A stretch of 64,000 nt of DNA from Paenibacillus sp. G2S3 (GTDB taxonomy: Bacteria; Bacillota; Bacilli; Paenibacillales; Paenibacillaceae). The translations under genes and the position numbers were made by a program. Shown piece after piece: positions 17,658 through 25,781 of this stretch (position 1 is the first letter of the stretch; every line of letters begins with the position of its first letter). The DNA lies in NCBI RefSeq assembly GCF_030123105.1, contig NZ_CP126095.1, positions 2,232,001 to 2,296,000 on the forward strand, given 5' to 3'. The notes beneath the pieces are model-generated. The model did no database searches, had not been told where the DNA came from, and saw nothing but the letters and a program-made list of their open reading frames with translations.

Positions 17658-18239
17658 ATGGCGTACATTCCTTATGTCATTGAACAAACGAATCAAGGGG
17701 AAAGATCCTACGATATTTATTCGCGGCTGCTAAAGGACCGCATTGTGTTTGTAGGTGCGGAGATTGAGGATCAATTGGCGAATAGTGTTGTTGCACAGCT
17801 GCTGTTCTTATCAGCAGAGGATCCAGATAAAGATATACACATGTATATCAATAGTCCAGGGGGCTCCATAACGGCGGGGTTCAGTATTTATGACACGATG
17901 CAGCTTATTAAACCGCAGGTGAACACGATATGCACAGGTATGGCAGCTTCCTTTGGTTCACTTCTATTGTTAGCTGGGGCCAAGGGCAAACGTTATGCTC
18001 TGCCAAACAGTGAGATCATGATTCATCAGCCGCATGGTGGGGCACAGGGGCAGGCCAGTGATATTGCGATTAGAGCTAAACGCATTTTGAAGCTAAGGGA
18101 AGTGCTTGTCCAAATTACAGCGGACCGAACCGGACAGACGGTGGAAAAGGTACTACAAGATATGGATCGGGATTATTTCATGACAGCCGATGAAGCGGTA
18201 GAGTATGGGATTATCGACAAAGTCATCACAAATCTGTAA
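17658..18239 (+). CDS. clpP: ATP-dependent Clp protease proteolytic subunit
   Basis: A 193-aa ClpP with the full catalytic triad at family-standard positions: Ser98 (GMAASFGS), His123 (MIHQPHGG) and Asp172 (DMDRDYF). The oligomer/handle sequence [19 protein letters not shown] is conserved. It forms the tetradecameric peptidase chamber used with Clp ATPases. YIPYVIEQT and SFGS/HGG in place of SMGA/LGG suggest a second paralogue rather than the main housekeeping copy (inference). The promoter region has no CtsR box. The downstream small gene is only 21 bp away and probably cotranscribed. Confidence 0.92.
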   Translation: MAYIPYVIEQTNQGERSYDIYSRLLKDRIVFVGAEIEDQLANSVVAQLLFLSAEDPDKDIHMYINSPGGSITAGFSIYDTMQLIKPQVNTICTGMAASFGSLLLLAGAKGKRYALPNSEIMIHQPHGGAQGQASDIAIRAKRILKLREVLVQITADRTGQTVEKVLQDMDRDYFMTADEAVEYGIIDKVITNL

Positions 18240-18260
18240 GACGAAGGAGTGAAGTGAGTT

Positions 18261-18467
18261 ATGCTGGAAGCTTTGCAGGGCAAAGAGGTAACCATTTATT
18301 TTGTAGATGGCTCTAACGCCAGAAAAGGCATTTTAGAAACGGTAAGTGAGAAGTTTATCAAATATCGGACAGAATTCGAAGAGCTGTATATTCCTATTAC
18401 TTCCGTTTGCTCCATCACACTAGATACTAAAGGACGGGAACGCGCTCGAGTTGGATTTACACAATAA
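18261..18467 (+). CDS. Small conserved-looking protein, possibly Sm-like fold
   Basis: A 68-aa protein with a clear ribosome site (gaaggagtgaag) and an ATG 21 bp after clpP. Its pattern GKEVTIYFVDGSNARKGILETVSEKFIKYR...LYIPITSVCSITL alternates short beta strands around a Gly turn. That resembles Sm-like/Hfq-type small barrels, but no key RNA-binding residues can be claimed. It is likely cotranscribed with clpP and ends at the shared hairpin downstream. Function unknown. Confidence 0.65.
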   Translation: MLEALQGKEVTIYFVDGSNARKGILETVSEKFIKYRTEFEELYIPITSVCSITLDTKGRERARVGFTQ

Positions 18468-18488
18468 GATCATCAGAGAAAAAAATAG

Positions 18489-18512
18489 GGTTAGGGGATG
18501 TTTCCCCTAACC
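18489..18512. terminator. Bidirectional terminator between the clpP operon and the lacI-type gene
   Basis: GGTTAGGGGA (18489-18498) pairs perfectly with TCCCCTAACC (18503-18512). A-rich sequence lies to the left, which is a T-run when read leftward. The stem overlaps the stop codon of the leftward LacI gene. Confidence 0.8.
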
Positions 18513-19502
18513 TGTACTTTCGCGAATCGCTAAATAATGAGCTACATTTGCATGATGCTGAATTTCTGTCTCCCCCTTGATTAGCTTGATCAAGGTTCGG
18601 GTAGCCGTCATTCCAATCTCCGTTCCGGAATATTCCACCGAGGATAACTTGGGCCGAATGACAGAAGCGATAAAGCTATTATCGAATCCGAACACCGCAA
18701 CATCCTCTGGCACCCGGATACCGTTATCGTTCAGGAAATTCATCGCCCCTACAGCTATCCAATCTGTGGAGCAAAATACCGCAGTAGGTAGCTCCCCGCT
18801 ATCCTTAATTCGGCGCATTGCGTCACTTCCATCTTCTACGGCCATTCCACTTTCTACTACCCATTCTTCTCTTAAGGTAATACCTGCATCCATAAGCGCT
18901 TGTTGATAGCCGCGATATCGATCGCCACCCACTGCATTATCTCCAGATACCCGGATCATGCCGATACTTCTATGTCCTTTTTGAATCAGATAAGTAACGG
19001 CTTCATAGGAAGCGGTAACATTATCCAGATGCACTGAAGGGATCGAATCAATCTGAGATTGTTCTCCAACTAACACGCAAGGTGATCCGGATCTCTGAAT
19101 AATCTCCAAGTGTTCCTTACTCGGAACCGAGCCTACATATATATAACCCTCAGTCCCCATATGGTGGAATAAGTTCAAATAATGAAGTTCACTATTAACA
19201 CTTCCGTCTGTTAATCCGACCAAAACATCATAACCATAAAGTTCGGCGAGATCACGTATGCCAATATTGAAATCATCAAGCACGGTATTACTGTTCTGCG
19301 GAATAATGACACCTATCAGAGGTGTATCCGATCTACCTGCATCTGAACCGATGACATTAGGACGGTAATTCATTTGTTTCATGGCTTCCAATACACGCTT
19401 ACGGACTTCCTCGTTCACCGGTTTGCTGTTATTGATAACCCTTGATACGGTAGCTATCGAAACGTCAGCCATTTTGGCTATATCTTTAATTTTTACCTTC
19501 AA
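18507..19502 (-). CDS. LacI-family transcriptional regulator
   Basis: A 331-aa repressor. The N-terminal LacI helix-turn-helix is VKIKDIAKMADVSIATVSRVINNSKPVNEEVRKRV, with hinge RPN. It is followed by a periplasmic-binding-protein-like sensor domain (LIGVIIPQNSN..., FCSTDWIAVGAMNFL, VAVFGFDNSFIASVIRPKLSSV). The start is placed at TTG 19502, right before the conserved HTH and after ggtgat; longer frames add an unconserved leader. It is divergent from an alpha-glucosidase gene that carries two LacI-like palindromes in its promoter, so it probably responds to an alpha-glucoside sugar. Confidence 0.85.
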   Translation of the reverse strand: MKVKIKDIAKMADVSIATVSRVINNSKPVNEEVRKRVLEAMKQMNYRPNVIGSDAGRSDTPLIGVIIPQNSNTVLDDFNIGIRDLAELYGYDVLVGLTDGSVNSELHYLNLFHHMGTEGYIYVGSVPSKEHLEIIQRSGSPCVLVGEQSQIDSIPSVHLDNVTASYEAVTYLIQKGHRSIGMIRVSGDNAVGGDRYRGYQQALMDAGITLREEWVVESGMAVEDGSDAMRRIKDSGELPTAVFCSTDWIAVGAMNFLNDNGIRVPEDVAVFGFDNSFIASVIRPKLSSVEYSGTEIGMTATRTLIKLIKGETEIQHHANVAHYLAIRESTG

Positions 19503-19629
19503 GAATATCACCATAACTTTCCAAGCTTGTATTCGTTCTAGAATATATCGCAAGCATATCACGGATAGCATCAAGAATCCAAAAGATTGTTATTGACCAG
19601 GAAAATAAAAGATCCTATAATGATCGCAT

Positions 19630-19645
19630 AGGAAAATAATTTCCT
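19630..19645. promoter_or_regulatory. LacI-type operator, upstream copy
   Basis: AGGAAAATAATTTCCT is palindromic except for the central pair. It lies about 75 bp upstream of the inferred glucosidase transcription start, and its centre is 95 bp (about nine helical turns) from the second operator. Confidence 0.65.
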
Positions 19646-19671
19646 TGAATAAATCCTGAAAAGATGATTTT

Positions 19672-19740
19672 TTGGTCGATAATCTTAAGTTTTATAATGA
19701 GAGTCACTAATTCGCGAGTTAATTAGGAAAATATTTTCCT
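19672..19740 (+). promoter_or_regulatory. Alpha-glucosidase promoter and downstream LacI-type operator
   Basis: The -10 TATAAT is at 19693-19698, with a weak -35 (TTTTGG/TTGGTC near 19672). A perfect 16-bp palindrome AGGAAAATATTTTCCT at 19725-19740 lies just downstream of the expected start and 10 bp before the ATG. That is an ideal block for repression by the divergent LacI regulator. Confidence 0.7.
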
Positions 19741-19750
19741 GAGAGGGTAT

Positions 19751-21496
19751 ATGAATACGAAGGAGCTGCATACATTGAACAGAACATGGTGGAAAGAAGC
19801 CACAGCGTATCAAATTTACCCACGGAGCTTTATGGACAGCAATGGCGATGGGGTTGGAGATCTGCAGGGAGTTATCTCTAAACTTGATTATTTACAGGAT
19901 CTTGGCATCAATGTCATTTGGATCTGTCCTATCTATAAATCCCCGAACGATGATAATGGATATGATATTTCGGACTACCAAGATATTATGGCGGAATTCG
20001 GCAGTATGGCCGACTTCGATCAGTTATTAAGCGAGGTTCATGCACGGGGCATGAAGCTGATTCTGGATCTTGTGATTAACCATACATCTGACGAACATCC
20101 TTGGTTTGTAGAAGCACGTTCCAGCAAGGACAATGCGAAACGCGATTATTATATTTGGAGAGATCCTAAGGACGGTAAGGAACCGAATAACTGGGAGAGT
20201 ATTTTTAGCGGCTCGATCTGGGAGTTCGACCCTGCTTCAGAGCAATATTTCATGCATGTGTTCTCCAAAAGACAGCCTGACCTCAACTGGGAGAATCCTG
20301 AAGTACGTCAGGAATTATACGGTATGGTTAATTGGTGGCTGGATAAAGGGATCGACGGTTTCCGAGTGGATGCTATTTCACATATTAAGAAAATTCCAGG
20401 TCTTCCTGATCTGCCGAATCCACAGAATCTTCCATACGTTTCCTCCGGTGAGGGTCATATGAATCGGGAAGGAATACACGATTTTTTACAGGAGCTCAAA
20501 GAGGAAACCTTTGATCGTTATGACATTATGACTGTTGGTGAAGCTAGTGGTGTTAGTGTTGATCAAGCGGATATGTGGGTAGGTGAGGAGCAAGGTAAAT
20601 TCAACATGATTTTTCAGTTTGAGCATTTAGCCCTTTGGAATAAGAGTGTTACGGGTGGCTTGGATGTTCTTGCGCTGAAATCAGCACTTTCCCGTTGGCA
20701 AAAAGGTCTTGAGGGTAAAGGCTGGAATGCACTCTTTATCGAGAACCACGATCAGCCGCGTTCAGTTTCTACTTGGGGTAATGATGGGGAGTACTGGAAG
20801 GAGTCGGCCAAATCGCTGGCTACGATGTATTTTCTGATGCAGGGAACACCTTTTATTTATCAAGGCCAAGAAATTGGGATGACCAATGTAAGATTCGATT
20901 CGATGGATGATTATGATGATGTGGCGATGAAGAACCTGTATCGTTTAGAGACAGCGGCCGGAAAATCACATGAAGAAGTCATGGAGGTTATCTGGAAGAA
21001 TGGTCGCGACAACTCCAGAACGCCGATGCAATGGGATGACTCTGAGAACGCTGGTTTCAGTAGCGGAAAGCCTTGGATGAAGGTGAATCCTAATTTTACG
21101 GAGATCAATGTGGAGCGTGCGAAACAGGACCCACATTCCATCTACCATCATTATAAAAAGCTTATCGCTCTGCGGGCTGCCAATCCGATTACGGTTTATG
21201 GAACCTATGATTTGATTCTGCCTGAAGATGAGCGAATCTACGCTTATACTCGGACACTTGGCAATGAGAAATTGCTGGTCATGTCAAACCTTTCTTCAGA
21301 GGAAGCGTTGTTCGACCTTCCGTTTGACTTGGAATTTGACTCCAGTGAGTTGCTGTTGAATAACTATGAAGTTGACCCTGCTGAGAAAATCGAGACAGTG
21401 GCATTACGCCCTTACGAATCTCGTGTGTATATGCTGGTTAACGCACCTGTAGAGCAAGAGGCAATTCTTGAGAGTGTGCCTGCAACAACGGTTTAA
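19751..21496 (+). CDS. GH13 alpha-glucosidase (oligo-glucosidase type)
   Basis: A 581-aa cytosolic alpha-glucosidase. It begins TWWKEATAYQIYPRSFMDSNGDGVGDLQG, the hallmark of the oligo-1,6-glucosidase/maltase group. The catalytic residues are Asp207 (GFRVDAIS, nucleophile), Glu264 (TVGEASG, acid/base) and Asp334 (ENHDQPRS, transition-state stabiliser). The residue after the nucleophile is Ala rather than the Val usual in strict oligo-1,6-glucosidases, which may indicate a preference for alpha-1,4 links (inference). There is no signal peptide, so it acts on imported oligosaccharides. The divergent LacI gene and paired operators indicate substrate-induced expression. A strong terminator follows. 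Confidence 0.9.
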   Translation: MNTKELHTLNRTWWKEATAYQIYPRSFMDSNGDGVGDLQGVISKLDYLQDLGINVIWICPIYKSPNDDNGYDISDYQDIMAEFGSMADFDQLLSEVHARGMKLILDLVINHTSDEHPWFVEARSSKDNAKRDYYIWRDPKDGKEPNNWESIFSGSIWEFDPASEQYFMHVFSKRQPDLNWENPEVRQELYGMVNWWLDKGIDGFRVDAISHIKKIPGLPDLPNPQNLPYVSSGEGHMNREGIHDFLQELKEETFDRYDIMTVGEASGVSVDQADMWVGEEQGKFNMIFQFEHLALWNKSVTGGLDVLALKSALSRWQKGLEGKGWNALFIENHDQPRSVSTWGNDGEYWKESAKSLATMYFLMQGTPFIYQGQEIGMTNVRFDSMDDYDDVAMKNLYRLETAAGKSHEEVMEVIWKNGRDNSRTPMQWDDSENAGFSSGKPWMKVNPNFTEINVERAKQDPHSIYHHYKKLIALRAANPITVYGTYDLILPEDERIYAYTRTLGNEKLLVMSNLSSEEALFDLPFDLEFDSSELLLNNYEVDPAEKIETVALRPYESRVYMLVNAPVEQEAILESVPATTV

Positions 21497-21512
21497 TTAT
21501 TTTAATAAACGC

Positions 21513-21549
21513 AAGAATGCCCCTCGGCCAATGGCTGAGGGGCATTCTT
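21513..21549. terminator. Strong bidirectional terminator
   Basis: AAGAATGCCCCTCGGCC (21513-21529) pairs with GGCTGAGGGGCATTCTT (21533-21549) with one mismatch and a 3-nt loop. It separates the glucosidase from the convergent LtaS-like gene. Confidence 0.9.
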
Positions 21550-21560
21550 TTTATTAAATA

Positions 21561-23450
21561 TCAATTATTGCCCTGTTCGCCATCATCCGTAGAAGGTAAA
21601 TCCGGCCGTTGCAGAATATAACTATTAGACATATTTAGAAGCCGCTGAACGGCATCAAATTGCGCTTGTGTCGAACCGCCCTCAGTTTCAGAGCCATCGA
21701 TTAGGTTATAGTTGCTTCCATCATCATAATCTACACCAGTTAAGTACAAGCTTGTGTCATTAATAAAAGAACCAGTGGGAAGAAAGTGTCTAACAGGTAG
21801 CAGGTTGGTCTGTTGATTCATTAGGTCTTCTCCGAAGTGGAGCTGATCCTTCATAGAAATCCCTAGCAGATTTGCTACAGTTGGTAAGATATCAATCTGA
21901 CCGCCAGTTTGCGTGTGCACAGTGGGTTGATCTACGCCTGGGGCATGAACTATGAAAGGAACGTTGAACATATCTGTATATCCATACTCGTGTCCGACCA
22001 TTTCCTCCATTAATGATTTCTCATTGCCGTCAAGGGAATACAGTGATACACCTTGATGATCTCCATAGAAGACAATAACGCTATCTTCCCATAACCCGCT
22101 GGACTTCAATTGATCTAGGAATTGTCCCATAGCGTAATCCGCGTAATTTTGGGCTAAAATATAGTTACCGACTAAGGTCCCTTCGTACCGTTTAGGCAGC
22201 GTCATCTTATATTTTGATGCTGGCATTTTATAAGGGTGATGCGCGCTCATAGAGATGACCATCGCGTAAAAAGGATCGTCTTTAGCATCCATTTTGACTA
22301 ATTCAGGAACGGTCTTGGCATACAGCACCTCATCAGAAGATCCAAATGCGATATGATCATCATCTCCATAGAAGGACTGATCGTAGTATTTATCAAAGCC
22401 TAGCACCTTGTATAAGGTTTTTCGGTTCCAGAACTCCACGCTGTTGGTGTGAAAGGTAGCCGTATTGTATCCATTAGCTTTCATCAGCTTGGGCAGGCTC
22501 GGAAGCTCCTTAGTCATATAGTTGGACGAAGTGGCTACTTCGTGATGAGGAACATATAGCGAGGTGTTCACTACAAATTCAGCATCCGATGTTGTTCCTT
22601 GCCCCGCATTTGTATAGAAGTTATTGAAATAATGTTCGCTTGCAAGAAGTTTATTTAGATTTGGAGTTACTTCCTGTCCGTCAATGCTTAAGCCAAGCAG
22701 GAAATTCTGAAAAGATTCCATTTGTACTACAATTAGATTTTTACCTTGAGCCGCTGCCCAATACTTTGGAGAGACTGGCTCCATAATTCCTTTTGTAGCG
22801 TCCACGGACTGCTGCGTAATTTCTTTGCTGTCAATCATTTCTTCCTTTTCCGTACTGTCAGCAAAGATGGTATATACCTCGTAATTGAGAATCCCCATAC
22901 TCTCCGCTTTTTTATTTTCGTTCATACTGGCGTGATTCGGCCAAATATTAAAGACACAGATCGCAAGAGAAACGCTGATGATCCCAAGCAAAGCGGTTCG
23001 GTTCATGCGACGGTTCATGCCTCTTTCTTTCCAGATCGCAATATATTTGGGACGGAACATAAAGAACATGAAGACTACAATATCCACAAAAATGAATAAA
23101 TAGTAAGGGTCCAGCAAGGAGTACGTGCTTTCACCAACCTTGGTTACTTTATCCGCTTGCTCCAAGGCATGGTAAGTAGCGATTACGCCATAATACTTGT
23201 AATACATCAGGACGGCAAAATAAATCACTGAAATCAATAGGTTCGCAATCATATAATACAGAAACTTCCGCTTGGAAGCCATCCACTCAATGAGTCCAAA
23301 TACGATAAAGAAGAACGGAATCTCTGTGAGCAACATACTCCAATTTGGACCGTCACTAAATACCACAAACCAAGCCACTGCGCATTTTAAGAGCAGGATG
23401 AAGCTAAAAATTAGAAAGGGCTTGTTTTTGATTTGAAAATCTTTTTTCAC
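21561..23450 (-). CDS. LTA-synthase-family sulfatase/phosphoglycerol transferase
   Basis: A 629-aa membrane enzyme. Five N-terminal membrane helices (to about residue 170) are followed by an extracellular sulfatase-fold domain. Catalytic and metal residues typical of LtaS are visible: Glu245 (VVQMESFQ), the nucleophilic Thr287 in GQGTTSDAEF, and the metal-binding FYGDHQG. LtaS-family enzymes transfer glycerol phosphate from phosphatidylglycerol to lipoteichoic acid or prime its synthesis. Which role this paralogue has is unknown. The C-terminal tail after about residue 590 is acidic and probably disordered. It is monocistronic. Confidence 0.9.
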   Translation of the reverse strand: MKKDFQIKNKPFLIFSFILLLKCAVAWFVVFSDGPNWSMLLTEIPFFFIVFGLIEWMASKRKFLYYMIANLLISVIYFAVLMYYKYYGVIATYHALEQADKVTKVGESTYSLLDPYYLFIFVDIVVFMFFMFRPKYIAIWKERGMNRRMNRTALLGIISVSLAICVFNIWPNHASMNENKKAESMGILNYEVYTIFADSTEKEEMIDSKEITQQSVDATKGIMEPVSPKYWAAAQGKNLIVVQMESFQNFLLGLSIDGQEVTPNLNKLLASEHYFNNFYTNAGQGTTSDAEFVVNTSLYVPHHEVATSSNYMTKELPSLPKLMKANGYNTATFHTNSVEFWNRKTLYKVLGFDKYYDQSFYGDDDHIAFGSSDEVLYAKTVPELVKMDAKDDPFYAMVISMSAHHPYKMPASKYKMTLPKRYEGTLVGNYILAQNYADYAMGQFLDQLKSSGLWEDSVIVFYGDHQGVSLYSLDGNEKSLMEEMVGHEYGYTDMFNVPFIVHAPGVDQPTVHTQTGGQIDILPTVANLLGISMKDQLHFGEDLMNQQTNLLPVRHFLPTGSFINDTSLYLTGVDYDDGSNYNLIDGSETEGGSTQAQFDAVQRLLNMSNSYILQRPDLPSTDDGEQGNN

Positions 23451-23739
23451 TCGTTATCATCCTCTCTGGTGCAGAACACACTAATACCCTGCATAACCTT
23501 GTACGTTGTGGGAATCCGTTGCAATATGCCGATGCTTATTATGCTCTTGAAGTTTTCGTGTGTCAAAAGACGGACGAGAGACCTAGAGCGCAGCAACAAG
23601 CGATTTATGGCATATAAACAGGTGAAATCAGCTTCAATCCTAAACTACAGGTTAAACCAGTATAAATTGATTAAAAAAAATTACAGTTTCTCGCAACTTT
23701 ACATAATATTCCACAGTCTATATAAGGAGAGTGAATACA

Positions 23740-23796
23740 GTGGAGGTCCAGTTGGTGCTGACCAATGGTTTGACGCCTCTAATTCTTAAGGAGTGA
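23740..23796 (+). CDS. Possible leader peptide upstream of an RCC1/stalk gene
   Basis: An 18-codon frame starts at GTG 23740 (or in-frame GTG 23731) behind aaggaga and encodes MEVQLVLTNGLTPLILKE. Its stop overlaps the aaggagtg ribosome site of the next gene, whose GTG lies 6 bp further on, an arrangement suited to translational coupling. It could equally be chance. The remainder of 23451-23739 holds no recognised gene. Confidence 0.3.
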   Translation: MEVQLVLTNGLTPLILKE

Positions 23797-23802
23797 TTTT
23801 AA

Positions 23803-25290
23803 GTGGGAAGAGGAACTTTAAACTCTAAGGTTCAGGTAAGACGGATATGCAAAACGGTTGCAGTGGCTGTAATTAGCTTAACTATGGTCTCTCCATTAAT
23901 AGTAAAAGCGGACAGTGTTGTGAATTCACCTGAAGAAAAGAAATTATTGTCTGGCATTACTGGGCTGGACGCTGGTGATAGAAGTGCTTATGCCATCACT
24001 GCGGATGGAACAGCCTGGGCTTGGGGTGGTGGATACGGCTCTATTGGTAATGGGGCAACCACACCAGCGTATACTCCCGTCAAAATGCGTATCGATCATG
24101 TAAAGCAAGTTTCAGGTGGCTACCGTCATAACTTGATGTTGAAAGACGATGGAACAGTGTGGGCAGTAGGGGGGAATGAACATGGACAACTTGGCACTGG
24201 AGCGCAGTCCTTGACAGTCCTTGTAGAGCCGGTTCAAGTGAAGGGGCTAACGGATGTGATTTCTGTTTCGGCAGGAGACACACATAGCTTAGCGCTTCGA
24301 AAAGATGGAACGGTCTGGGCGTGGGGAGGCAATGAGCAAGGAGAACTCGGTGACAATTCGGGGAAAAATGGGCTAACACCAGTGCAAGTGAAAGGACTAC
24401 CCTCTATTTTAGCTATAGCTGCAGGATCGAACAATTCAGTGGCGCTTGGTAACGGCGGAGAGGTGTGGGTGTGGGGATCTTCTAAAACTATAGGCATTAA
24501 AAAGGATACGGTCTTAAAGCCTACCCAAATTAAGGGGAGCGGGGAGTATAAAGCTGTAGATATTGATGGGCAGTATGGAGCAGCTTTGAGATGGGATGGT
24601 ACCGTTTGGTTATGGAATAATTACACAGATATGAATCAGGGTGAAACTTTACAGCCGATTCAGATTCCAGGACTCACAAATGTTGTATCAATGACAACGG
24701 ACTCCGCAGTAAAAGCTGATGGGACCTTATGGCAGTGGACAGTTGGTGATAAAAATAAGATGAATGTTAAGCAGATTGGTGGTATTCAAAATGCAGCTTC
24801 CATTACCAGCGGGAACAGAAATCATTATGTACTTTTAAAAGACGGTCATGTTCTTGCATGGGGAACGAATGAATTTGGACAGACTGGGTTGGGGGTTAGA
24901 GATTTTATGATTGACACGCCTCAACCCGTGAAGAAATCGATTCAGGTGCTGTTGAACAGTAGCGAAATGGAACTGACCATGCCCCCCTTATTGATCAATA
25001 ATTCTACGTATGTTCCGTTAAGAGGAATATTTCAGCAAATGGGAGTGAATGTACGTTGGGACGTTCCATCGAGATCAGTTATTGCCGTGAAGGAATCTAC
25101 ATCTACTACGCTAATCTTAAATTCGGTTAATGGACAAACGACAGTGAATGGAAAAGTAATAGCCACAGACCAAAAGCCAGTCTTTATTAATGATAGTGTA
25201 TATGTACCTTTAAGACTGGTCAGTGAAATGTTAGGCGCTAAGGTAGAGTGGGATGCAGAAGCTTATGCTGTTCAAATCCATTCGAATTAA
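23803..25290 (+). CDS. Secreted RCC1-repeat protein with two stalk (copper-amine-oxidase N-like) domains
   Basis: A 495-aa exported protein. A signal peptide of about 36 residues ends near VSPLIVKADS. Residues 50-380 contain RCC1/alpha-tubulin-suppressor beta-propeller blades, each with DGTVWAWG...GQLG-type repeats. The C-terminus carries two stalk-domain halves (NSTYVPLRGIFQQMGVNVRWD; NDSVYVPLRLVSEMLGAKVEWD), the type often used for wall or surface attachment in Paenibacillaceae. GTG 23803 is preceded by aaggag. A related gene of the same architecture lies on the other strand at 29855-31375. Function unknown; probably a surface adhesin or binding protein. Confidence 0.82.
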   Translation: MGRGTLNSKVQVRRICKTVAVAVISLTMVSPLIVKADSVVNSPEEKKLLSGITGLDAGDRSAYAITADGTAWAWGGGYGSIGNGATTPAYTPVKMRIDHVKQVSGGYRHNLMLKDDGTVWAVGGNEHGQLGTGAQSLTVLVEPVQVKGLTDVISVSAGDTHSLALRKDGTVWAWGGNEQGELGDNSGKNGLTPVQVKGLPSILAIAAGSNNSVALGNGGEVWVWGSSKTIGIKKDTVLKPTQIKGSGEYKAVDIDGQYGAALRWDGTVWLWNNYTDMNQGETLQPIQIPGLTNVVSMTTDSAVKADGTLWQWTVGDKNKMNVKQIGGIQNAASITSGNRNHYVLLKDGHVLAWGTNEFGQTGLGVRDFMIDTPQPVKKSIQVLLNSSEMELTMPPLLINNSTYVPLRGIFQQMGVNVRWDVPSRSVIAVKESTSTTLILNSVNGQTTVNGKVIATDQKPVFINDSVYVPLRLVSEMLGAKVEWDAEAYAVQIHSN

Positions 25291-25301
25291 ATAGGGGTAT
25301 T

Positions 25302-25356
25302 TTGACATTAAGTATTGTTTGTATTAGTGTAACTAATACAAACAATACTTTTTTTG
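25302..25356 (+). promoter_or_regulatory. 18-bp perfect inverted repeat: combined terminator and GntR operator
   Basis: AGTATTGTTTGTATTAGT (25311-25328) pairs perfectly with 25332-25349 across a 3-nt loop and runs straight into seven T, so it can terminate the RCC1 transcript. The TGTATTAGT...ACTAATACA core also resembles a YtrA-type GntR operator. A TTGACA at 25302-25307 with a weak -10 (TAGTGT, 17 bp spacing) places the dyad over the promoter of the following GntR gene. Confidence 0.7.
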
Positions 25357-25370
25357 AATGGAAGGATAAA

Positions 25371-25766
25371 ATGATTATTACGCTTGATTTTAAAAGTGAT
25401 ACGCCAATCTATGTACAGCTTCGAAATGAGATCGTGATTGGAATAGGCTCAGGTGAACTGGCGGATGGGGAGAAATTACCGACGGTGCGCCAAATGGCTG
25501 AAGATTTAGGGATAAATGCAATGACCGTGAACAAAGCGTACGCGATTTTGAAGAATGAAGGCTTCATATCGATAGATCGCAGGCATGGTGCTACAGTTGC
25601 TCCTATAGGGAATGGACAGCCAGAGTTTAAGGAGAAGCTGGAAAATGAACTACGGCTAGTTATCTCGGAGGCAAGTGTAAAAGGGATTGGGCGGGAGGAG
25701 TTTATGCAAATGTGTGCTGGAATCTTTTCATCCGTATCGTTTAAGTCTGCATCCATCACGGAATAG
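25371..25766 (+). CDS. GntR-family (YtrA-type) transcriptional regulator
   Basis: A 131-aa short GntR regulator. The start is ATG 25371, 6 bases after ggaagga. The HTH is SDTPIYVQLRNEIVIGIGSGELADGEKLPTVRQMAEDLGINAMTVNKAYAILKNEGFI, and only about 45 residues follow. That absence of a large effector domain defines the YtrA subfamily. Such regulators commonly sit at the head of operons for membrane or ABC proteins and bind an upstream dyad, as found here. The next gene, a membrane protein, starts 16 bp after the stop and is surely cotranscribed. Confidence 0.85.
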   Translation: MIITLDFKSDTPIYVQLRNEIVIGIGSGELADGEKLPTVRQMAEDLGINAMTVNKAYAILKNEGFISIDRRHGATVAPIGNGQPEFKEKLENELRLVISEASVKGIGREEFMQMCAGIFSSVSFKSASITE

Positions 25767-25781
25767 GGGGGGGACACTCAG

